In this document: one piece after another, positions 6,912-10,897 of the stretch
Position numbering within the stretch: position 1 is the first letter of the stretch
Layout of the letters: each line of letters starts with the position of its first letter
DNA from: an uncultured Collinsella sp.
GTDB lineage: Bacteria; Actinomycetota; Coriobacteriia; Coriobacteriales; Coriobacteriaceae
Reading direction: 5' to 3'
Length of the DNA: 10,897 nucleotides
Assembly (NCBI GenBank): GCA_900555355.1
Contig: USKV01000035.1
Span: 1-10,897, forward strand
The notes under the pieces: model-generated
The model's input: the letters and a program-made list of their open reading frames with translations, nothing else
Databases searched by the model: none
Told to the model about the DNA's origin: nothing
Position numbers and translations under genes: made by a program

Positions 6912-8147
6912 TTGACCGCCGCAACCACGCCTAAAAGCAAGTCAACCGCCGCCGCGCTCTCCCCCGCGCGCACCAATCTTTGCCTGGCGCTGCTCATGCT
7001 GTTGGGATTCTCGCTCGGCTGCTCCGAGTTCGTGGTCATCGGCATCGAAAGCGACCTAGCGACGGAACTCGGCGTATCGCTTGCCACCGCAGGCCAACTT
7101 ATTAGCGTGTTCGCACTGGTCTACGCTATCGCGACGCCGGCGCTCGCGCTCAGCACGGGGCGCTTCCGTCGTTACCAGCTGCTCGTGTGCTATAGCATCG
7201 TCTTTGTGCTCGGCAACCTGGTCATGGCGTTGGCGCCCAACTTCCAGGTGCTGTTTATCTCGCGTATTGTCCTGGGCTCCGTCTCGGGTGCGCTGCTCGC
7301 CGTGGGCGTGACGTACATCCCCGAGCTGCTGTCCCCGCAGCAAACTTCGCTTGCCATCTCGGTGGTATATGGTGCGTTTTCCGTGGCAATGGTCTTTGTG
7401 ACCTCGATTGGCAAATTTGTGGCCGACACGCTCGACTGGCACGTGGCCATGTACGGCACGCTGACCTTTGCCGTTCTGATCTGCGGAGCGCTCGTGGCGT
7501 TTATGCCGCGCGCTGGGCAAACCGACGAGCCTGCCACCTTTCGCGAGCAGGCGGGTCTGCTACGCGAGCCGAGCATCATCACCGGCATGCTCATCTTTTT
7601 GTTTGGCGTGGGGTCGGTCTACGTTTTCTATGGCTACGTGACGCCTTATCTTGAGCAGGTGCTGGGCATGGGCACGGTCGAAGCCAGCACCACGCTTATG
7701 GCCTACGGCGTGTTCTGCCTGATCTCGAACATCCTGGGCGGATGGATCGATGCGCGCTTTGGCATGAAGGCGCTACTCGTGACGTTTGTGCTGCAGGCCG
7801 CAGCGTTACTCGGACTGTTTGCTGTGGGCGGCACCATGCCGCTCGCGCTGGTCTTTGTCTTTAGCTTGGCGCTGCTCATGTACCTGTTCTCGGTGTCGTG
7901 CATCACGCACTTTATGGACGTGGCACGCAGCCGCCATCCCAAGTCGATGGTACTCGCAAGTTCGGTTGAGCCCATGGCGTTTAACGTCGGCATCTCGTTT
8001 GGCACCGCAGTGGGCGGCGCCGTGGTAAGCGGAGTTGGCATTGCATATGTAGGCGCGGTCGGTGCCGTGTTCTCGCTTGTGGCCTGGGCGCTCACGCTGG
8101 TGACGATTAAGCTGGCTCGCTGGGAGCGCAAGCGGGCGCAGGCGTAG
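6912..8147 (+). CDS. MFS efflux transporter, DHA1 / AraJ-like
   Basis: A 411-aa inner-membrane protein with about twelve hydrophobic segments, the usual size and layout of the major facilitator superfamily. The first helix ends G-C-S-E-F-V-V-I-G (36-44), the E-F motif seen in the AraJ/YdhP sugar and drug efflux branch, followed by a T-A-G-Q-L-I-S-V-F-A-L-V-Y-A-I-A-T-P second helix typical of it. A short basic loop, G-R-F-R-R-Y, follows helix 2. It would export small molecules in exchange for protons; the substrate is unknown. The frame is open through the dyad repeat upstream, but TTG 6912 is preceded by TTGGAG with eight bases between and begins just ahead of the natural N-terminus. A GTG at 6903 is possible but lacks a ribosome binding site. 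The truncated phosphatase gene follows 51 bases after its stop. Confidence 0.88.
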   Translation: MTAATTPKSKSTAAALSPARTNLCLALLMLLGFSLGCSEFVVIGIESDLATELGVSLATAGQLISVFALVYAIATPALALSTGRFRRYQLLVCYSIVFVLGNLVMALAPNFQVLFISRIVLGSVSGALLAVGVTYIPELLSPQQTSLAISVVYGAFSVAMVFVTSIGKFVADTLDWHVAMYGTLTFAVLICGALVAFMPRAGQTDEPATFREQAGLLREPSIITGMLIFLFGVGSVYVFYGYVTPYLEQVLGMGTVEASTTLMAYGVFCLISNILGGWIDARFGMKALLVTFVLQAAALLGLFAVGGTMPLALVFVFSLALLMYLFSVSCITHFMDVARSRHPKSMVLASSVEPMAFNVGISFGTAVGGAVVSGVGIAYVGAVGAVFSLVAWALTLVTIKLARWERKRAQA

Positions 8148-8198
8148 GCGCAGATGCGATACTCGAGCTTGATGATGGCGATCGAAAGGAAACCGCAT

Positions 8199-8252
8199 AT
8201 GCAATGCGTACTGTTTATCTGCTATGGGAACATCTGCCGCTCGACGAGGTAA
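8199..8252 (+). pseudogene. Truncated low-molecular-weight protein tyrosine phosphatase (N-terminal P-loop only)
   Basis: Seventeen codons, MQCVLFICYGNICRSTR, then TAA. The V-L-F-I-C-Y-G-N-I-C-R-S segment is the hallmark start of LMW protein tyrosine phosphatases / arsenate-reductase-like enzymes: first beta strand plus the phosphate-binding C-x5-R-S loop. Intact members are about 140-160 residues and need a distant catalytic Asp in a D-P motif, which is absent here. A good ribosome binding site (AAAGGA, eight bases before ATG) is kept, so the start of a real gene is preserved. The coding match ends right after R-S, where the DNA turns AT-rich. A second degraded copy of the same codons lies at 9603-9629, suggesting that an insertion split the gene. 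Confidence 0.75.
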
Positions 8253-8284
8253 CCGCTGATTATCAGGCATATTAACCATTCAAA
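8226..8284 (+). repeat. Direct repeat copy A (phosphatase P-loop codons plus core)
   Basis: 59 bases align without gaps to 9603-9661, with 45 matches by my count. The central 15 bases, cgctgattatcaggc (8254-8268), are identical and contain the near-palindrome ctgat-t-atcag. The left part encodes G-N-I-C-R-S-T-R-stop. Layout and spacing (1377 bases) are what attachment-site-like junctions of an inserted segment would give. Confidence 0.7.
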
Positions 8285-8411
8285 TCATCTGACCTACTAC
8301 CTTTTTACTACTCATAGAGGCTCAGGCACGACAGGTCAGATGGTTCCGCTTTTCACAACAGCCTACTTTTTCGACCGTTCAACAGGTCAGTAGATTAAAT
8401 AACTTATCAGT

Positions 8412-8451
8412 ATGCTAGAGTTGTACCTGCTACACAGCTCTAGCATTTTTT
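8412..8451 (+). terminator. Rho-independent terminator
   Basis: 13-base arms (8412-8424 atgctagagttgt, 8434-8446 acagctctagcat) with one G-T pair enclose a nine-base loop and run straight into six T residues. This is a textbook plus-strand terminator. It could end the MFS/truncated phosphatase transcript or a short RNA starting in 8290-8400. Its loop and right arm overlap the 8428-8440 segment, which can instead pair with 8547-8559. Confidence 0.8.
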
Positions 8452-8559
8452 AATGCTCGCGCTTCACAACTGAAGACACTCAACCAGCGACAAGGAGGGG
8501 TATTTGCCCTTTCTCCTTGCTGGTTCGTGCTATTGCGAGGCGCTCGGAGCTGTGTAGCA
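8428..8559 (+). ncRNA. Predicted multi-branch RNA or folded-DNA structure
   Basis: An exact 13-bp stem (tgctacacagctc at 8428-8440 with gagctgtgtagca at 8547-8559) closes a multi-loop holding four hairpins in order: agcatt/aatgct (8442-8457), cttca/tgaag (8462-8475), aaccagc/gctggtt with an inner aaggag/ctcctt (8482-8525) and cgag/ctcg (8536-8546). The stems account for most of the interval. I do not recognise an Rfam class. Hand-found pairings can arise by chance, although the 13-bp closing stem is hard to dismiss. It competes with the terminator stem. Strand is a guess: a folded single-stranded DNA site is equally possible. Confidence 0.4.
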
Positions 8560-8612
8560 ACTGTGGGTGGATACTCCTCCTTTTCGTGCTGCACATCCTC
8601 TCTTCGGATGAG

Positions 8613-8650
8613 TCTCCTTCCGCAGTTTCCGTCACGCCAATGGAAGGAGA
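8613..8650 (+). promoter_or_regulatory. Possible ribosome-binding-site-sequestering hairpin
   Basis: The segment tctccttcc (8613-8621) is an exact complement of ggaaggaga (8642-8650), the ribosome binding site ahead of the GTG at 8658. In RNA this would hide the site, a common translational switch layout. The pairing is seen directly; the regulatory role is inference. Confidence 0.35.
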
Positions 8651-8657
8651 ACGCATC

Positions 8658-8732
8658 GTGCACAAATACATAGCTTTCATCTCTCAAAAAGTTCAATTTG
8701 CTGCACAACAATTCCGTTATCACGATGAATAA
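8658..8732 (+). CDS. Possible 24-aa peptide
   Basis: A GTG-started 24-codon ORF with a strong GGAAGGAG site seven or so bases upstream. The peptide begins M-H-K-Y-I-A-F-I-S-Q-K-V and continues with an amphipathic Gln/Phe-rich part, ending Y-H-D-E. It has no family that I recognise. It could be a leader peptide, a small membrane-active peptide or chance. The match between its ribosome binding site and an upstream complementary segment is the main reason for listing it. Confidence 0.25.
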   Translation: MHKYIAFISQKVQFAAQQFRYHDE

Positions 8733-8767
8733 AACGTGACCCTCGTCCGTTAACCCCAAGCTGCGAA

Positions 8768-8789
8768 ATCGGTGTCAGTTCACACCGAT
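8768..8789. other. Hairpin atcggtgt/acaccgat
   Basis: Perfect eight-base arms with a six-base loop lie about 90 bases ahead of the zinc-ribbon gene. No T-run follows, so it is more likely an operator-type dyad or RNA leader hairpin than a terminator. Confidence 0.35.
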
Positions 8790-8810
8790 AGCATTTAATT
8801 CACAGACGTC

Positions 8811-8839
8811 TTGAAAAGAAATACTTGAAGTCATAAAGA
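8811..8839 (+). promoter_or_regulatory. Weak candidate promoter of the zinc-ribbon gene
   Basis: TTGAAA (8811-8816) and TAAAGA (8834-8839) are separated by 17 bases. The -35 is good and the -10 poor. The flanking acgtctt (8806-8812) and aagacgt (8836-8842) form an inverted repeat around the putative promoter, a layout that would suit a regulator-binding site. Confidence 0.28.
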
Positions 8840-8876
8840 CGTTGATGCACCGATCGCCAGAGAAAGGATGATTTTT

Positions 8877-9089
8877 ATGGCAAACAAAGCACCAGCACAA
8901 TGCCCATCTTGCGGAGAACGCACAGGTTGGAAATGCACAGGAGAATCTAATAAAGGCTTCAGTGTGGGAAAAGCCGCCGCTGGAGGTCTGCTTTTAGGCC
9001 CCATTGGCCTCGTGGGCGGAGCACTTGGCAAGAAGAAAAAGACGTATTACTGCCAGAACTGCGGATTCCGCGAAGACTACGATGCGTAA
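8877..9089 (+). CDS. Small split zinc-ribbon / glycine-zipper protein
   Basis: A 70-aa protein with C-P-S-C at 9-12 and C-Q-N-C at 59-62, the two halves of a four-cysteine zinc ribbon, separated by a hydrophobic Gly/Ala-rich stretch (about 30-51, K-A-A-A-G-G-L-L-L-G-P-I-G-L-V-G-G-A-L-G) and then K-K-K-K. From memory, small proteins with this arrangement are scattered in Firmicutes and Actinobacteria and are annotated only as zinc-ribbon or hypothetical. The middle segment resembles a glycine-zipper membrane-inserting hairpin, so folding of the ribbon would bring both termini together on one side of a membrane. An in-frame ATG at 8868 exists, but ATG 8877 has AAAGGA eight bases ahead and so is chosen. 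The next gene starts 12 bases after the stop, indicating an operon. Confidence 0.82.
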   Translation: MANKAPAQCPSCGERTGWKCTGESNKGFSVGKAAAGGLLLGPIGLVGGALGKKKKTYYCQNCGFREDYDA

Positions 9090-9101
9090 GGGATGACACC
9101 C

Positions 9102-9599
9102 ATGATGGACGAAAACACTGGCACCGAAAGTGAAAGCGCGAAGTTTGCGACGCACTTTAAAAAGGCATTGCTGCCTATGCTTGCTGTCTGCCTTCTTTGC
9201 GCCCTATACATCACCAGCTGTGCTTGCATATTGAATTCTTTCAATGATCCGTCAAGCTCCTCTTCTTCTGCCGCCTATGATGAAAATGATGAAGACTCTG
9301 AGGACGATGATGATTATTCTTCTTACTCCAGCTCCTCATCGAGCTCATCTTCTAGCACATTATTAGATGAGGACGATTGGGTTGATACGGATGACGGCAA
9401 AACGTATCTAAAGTCTGACTCGGAAGACGGTGGCACAGACTATATCGACACCGATGGGGAGTACGCCATTCATAAAAATGCTGATGGAACTGGAGCAATT
9501 GCTGACGGCAAAGGCAATAAAGCCGTGGATAACGATGGAGACGGAAAACTCGATTCCTATTCAACCGATAATGGAAAAACTTGGAACAGTCTCCAATGA
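9102..9599 (+). CDS. Membrane-anchored Ser/Asp-rich protein with EF-hand-like loop
   Basis: A 165-aa protein without a family that I recognise. One hydrophobic helix lies at about 22-44 (A-L-L-P-M-L-A-V-C-L-L-C-A-L-Y-I), preceded by K-K, acting as uncleaved anchor or signal. Cysteines at 40 and 42 follow I-T-S and A, a poor lipobox. Residues 50-92 are a low-complexity linker of Ser runs and Asp/Glu blocks. The C-terminal domain repeats short D-G/D-T-D-G turns and ends with D143-N-D-G-D-G-K-L-D151, which fits the calcium-binding D-x-D-x-D-G-x-x-D loop of EF-hand/dockerin/thrombospondin type 3 repeats. It is probably exposed outside the cell. ATG 9102 is placed nine bases after AAGGG; ATG 9093 abuts that site and is less likely. 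It is co-transcribed with the zinc-ribbon gene. Its stop lies three bases before repeat copy B. Confidence 0.75.
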   Translation: MMDENTGTESESAKFATHFKKALLPMLAVCLLCALYITSCACILNSFNDPSSSSSSAAYDENDEDSEDDDDYSSYSSSSSSSSSSTLLDEDDWVDTDDGKTYLKSDSEDGGTDYIDTDGEYAIHKNADGTGAIADGKGNKAVDNDGDGKLDSYSTDNGKTWNSLQ

Positions 9600-9602
9600 C
9601 AC

Positions 9603-9661
9603 GGCAATATCTATCGCTCGGCTAGATAAGCGCTGATTATCAGGCGTATCAGCCAACCAAA
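9603..9661 (+). repeat. Direct repeat copy B (degraded phosphatase P-loop codons plus core)
   Basis: Gap-free partner of 8226-8284. It reads G-N-I-Y-R-S-A-R-stop (9603-9629), with the catalytic Cys codon changed to Tyr, then the identical 15-base core at 9631-9645. Nothing phosphatase-like precedes it; the Ser/Asp-rich gene ends at 9599, in the same frame. This is consistent with a site copied or carried at the other end of an inserted segment. Confidence 0.7.
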
Positions 9662-9952
9662 CACAGCGTTTACCAAGTGTCGGAGGAAGGAAAGCCCAAT
9701 GAGCCAAAAGAACCGCCCGTTTGCTGTTACGGCAGAACTCGTCCCGTCTCTGATTTCCACTGCAATCAACGATTGCGCCCCATCAGCCTATCAGCCGCTT
9801 TACGCAACAAGCCCGACCATCTGACGAAGCGTTCATGATCAATCTTGAAAATGGCACTGCCACGATGAGCGATGCCAGCATTCTGGCTTTTGTTTGCGGC
9901 AAACCACAAACAGAGCCTTCAGCCACATCTTCACGTTTTCTTGGAGGAACAA
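9662..9952. other. Gap with a short ORF and a possible decayed gene
   Basis: About 290 bases between repeat copy B and the lipoprotein gene. Apart from the 41-codon ORF at 9699-9824, a second frame is open from about 9754 through 9835 (ATG, M-I-N-L-E-N-G-T-A-T-M) to 10098, running into the lipoprotein gene. The two frames are offset by one base, so this could be one gene broken by a frameshift, or chance. No terminator or convincing promoter is seen. Confidence 0.35.
9699..9824 (+). CDS. Short ORF of 41 codons, possibly a gene remnant
   Basis: Begins M-S-Q-K-N-R-P-F-A-V-T-A-E-L and ends A-T-S-P-T-I before TGA. AAGGA lies seven bases before the ATG, within a purine-rich ggaggaaggaaag, so translation initiation is plausible. 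I recognise no domain. The product has no membrane segment and ends abruptly, and an adjacent frame continues with protein-like composition, so truncation of a longer gene is possible. Confidence 0.3.
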   Translation: MSQKNRPFAVTAELVPSLISTAINDCAPSAYQPLYATSPTI

Positions 9953-10855
9953 ATGCGCAAACAAGCATTGCTCATCCCATTGTTGGCTTCATGTATCCTG
10001 CTGAGCGGCTGCGCAAGTCAGGGGACAAAACTCGACCAGCAGATTGCCTCAATCGGAAAAATTACCGCCGACTCTTGGGACGAGCTTCAGTCTCTTAATA
10101 GCCAATATAAAGAACTTGATGCTAGCGGGAAGCGGGATGTTAAACACTACAAAGACTTGGAAAGCGCCCTCGTAGAATGCTCGAAGCTCAGAACCGACCA
10201 GCAATTTAGCAAAGATTTGAAAAAGTCGATCCATTGGCGGCAAAAACACGCGGACGATACGGATCAGGGTGTTTTAGTAGATGCTGAGCTAGCAAAGCTA
10301 GAAAAATACCGTTCCGCAGATTTCTCCAGCGACACGGTTAAGAACTCTTGCACCAAGTATTTGGAAGGACTCGACACCCAAAAAGCCGCCCTCGGCGAAG
10401 CCCTTAAATCGGACGAGCAAATTGAATGGCAAAAGGGCATGGTTCTTCGTTACGAAGCGCTCAACGAGCTTTATGAGGAGATAGGATTCCTTGCCACGGA
10501 CGATGACTTTGTCTCTAATTACATCGCAGGACTAGACAAACAGAAGAAGCTGCTAACAGCTCTCGAAGCCATTGAGGCCGATATCGACAGCCAGACCGAC
10601 CGAATCGCCAACGAGGTAACATGGACTGACTATTCTGCCAGCTTCGAGGTCGACAACAACACCGACTATCAATTTGATTCGGCTTGGGAATGCTCGCTAA
10701 AAAATGAGTCGGGCACCGTGACTGAAAATTCATCATGCCAGGTCGATAACGTTAAGCCTCATTCTAGATATACGGTGACGTTCTACTTCTCCAATCCCGA
10801 TAGCGGTTATGGCGGATTCGAATGGAATAACTACTACACGGATATTGTCTATTAA
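9953..10855 (+). CDS. Lipoprotein with coiled-coil-like helical region and C-terminal beta domain
   Basis: A 300-aa predicted lipoprotein. M-R-K then a hydrophobic stretch and L-L-S-G-C give a clean lipobox with Cys20, so the mature protein is attached to the outer face of the membrane. Residues 25-220 are charged and helix-prone with heptad-like stretches (D-E-L-Q-S-L-N-S-Q-Y-K-E-L, L-L-T-A-L-E-A-I-E). Residues 225-300 look like a small beta-sandwich: E-V-D-N-N-T-D-Y near 232-239, a possible disulfide pair Cys247/Cys262, K-P-H-S-R-Y-T-V-T-F-Y-F at 268-279. This resembles the FxLYD-type domains found at the C-termini of Gram-positive lipoproteins, but that is a resemblance only. ATG 9953 follows GGAGGA at good spacing; the frame is open upstream without such a site. 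Function unknown. It fits with the secreted or anchored character of the preceding accessory genes. Confidence 0.82.
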   Translation: MRKQALLIPLLASCILLSGCASQGTKLDQQIASIGKITADSWDELQSLNSQYKELDASGKRDVKHYKDLESALVECSKLRTDQQFSKDLKKSIHWRQKHADDTDQGVLVDAELAKLEKYRSADFSSDTVKNSCTKYLEGLDTQKAALGEALKSDEQIEWQKGMVLRYEALNELYEEIGFLATDDDFVSNYIAGLDKQKKLLTALEAIEADIDSQTDRIANEVTWTDYSASFEVDNNTDYQFDSAWECSLKNESGTVTENSSCQVDNVKPHSRYTVTFYFSNPDSGYGGFEWNNYYTDIVY

Positions 10856-10897
10856 GGCCATCTTTCAATAACCATTAATTAATAGAGCGACCATGGA
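10856..10897. other. Right-edge AT-rich tail
   Basis: 42 bases after the lipoprotein stop, with the self-complementary attaattaat. An ATG at 10893 at the very edge has no ribosome binding site. No third copy of the phosphatase-fragment repeat is visible before the window ends. Confidence 0.4.

Larger units (their letters stand above)
8253..8876. other. Structured, mostly non-coding stretch at the start of the accessory region
   Basis: About 620 bases without a convincing long gene, more AT-rich than the upstream genes. It holds repeated ggtcag motifs (an inverted catctgacct/aggtcagatg pair at 8286-8295 and 8333-8342, and a second acaggtcag at 8382-8390), a strong terminator (8412-8451), a nested multi-hairpin fold (8428-8559), a possible leader peptide (8658-8732), a hairpin atcggtgt/acaccgat (8768-8789) and a weak promoter before the zinc-ribbon gene. 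Longer ORFs on both strands overlap these structures, lack ribosome binding sites, and look accidental. Confidence 0.5.

Noticed and set aside
6694..6924. 76-codon minus-strand ORF through the repeats upstream of the MFS gene
   Set aside because: It mainly translates the dyad and the stem-loop repeats. The tail is mildly protein-like, but there is no initiation site or family.
8254..8268. Hammerhead-type ribozyme or tRNA-like element at the ctgattatcag core
   Set aside because: The conserved CUGAUGA/GAAA core of hammerheads and a cloverleaf are both absent. Only a short dyad is present.
8517..8732. 71-codon plus-strand ORF
   Set aside because: It starts inside the multi-hairpin structure without a ribosome binding site. 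Only its last 24 codons, with GTG 8658, have a plausible initiation site and are listed instead.
8430..8759. 109-codon minus-strand ORF over the structured region
   Set aside because: No ribosome binding site, no domain, and it runs across the terminator and the hairpins. Probably accidental.
8253..10897. CRISPR array or transposon ends in the accessory region
   Set aside because: There is no regularly spaced short repeat series, and no terminal inverted repeats or transposase/integrase genes were found within the window.
1..10897. tRNA or rRNA genes
   Set aside because: No cloverleaf with a TTCRANY T-loop or rRNA-conserved segments was seen on either strand.

Overview
The window looks like a GC-rich, densely packed chromosome of a Coriobacteriia-type actinobacterium, probably Collinsella or a close relative. 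That placement rests on strong G/C bias at third codon positions, rho-independent terminators, short dyad repeats of the tgtgacaaaggga type that I remember from Collinsella intergenic regions, and the gene complement. It is a recollection-based inference, because no search was possible.

Positions 1-6664 are ordinary core-type genome, all on the minus strand. Reading in the direction of transcription, a probable operon runs from 4599 down to 220: a Tat/lipoprotein amino-acid-binding protein, an unusually long HisM/GlnP-type permease, a GlnQ-type ATPase, and an M20 metallopeptidase of the carboxypeptidase S/PM20D1 type. Together they suggest import of polar amino acids or their derivatives, with hydrolysis of peptides or N-acyl amino acids. 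Upstream on the same strand lie a LacX-like aldose 1-epimerase homologue (5702-4809, with its own terminator) and an acidic single-pass membrane protein of unknown function (6651-5782).

Positions 6664-6911 are a repeat-rich intergenic region with two large inverted repeats. It leads into a plus-strand MFS drug/sugar efflux transporter (6912-8147).

From about 8199 the character changes. A low-molecular-weight protein tyrosine phosphatase gene starts normally with its P-loop (C-Y-G-N-I-C-R-S) but stops after 17 codons. From there the DNA is visibly more AT-rich and holds an accessory region: a roughly 600-base stretch rich in RNA secondary structure, a 70-aa split zinc-ribbon/glycine-zipper protein, a 165-aa Ser/Asp-rich membrane-anchored protein with an EF-hand-like loop, and a 300-aa lipoprotein. 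Just after the 165-aa gene, exactly 1377 bases downstream and in the same register, a second degraded copy of the phosphatase fragment appears (G-N-I-Y-R-S-x-R-stop plus a perfect 15-base core). The most interesting reading is that a cassette or small genomic island has entered the phosphatase P-loop codons and that the repeats mark its junctions. No integrase or transposase is visible in the window.

Three repeat families recur in the core part (a 56-bp palindrome and its half copy; a tgtgacaaaggga dyad in three copies; a 65-base stem-loop). Two dyad copies abut stop codons exactly.
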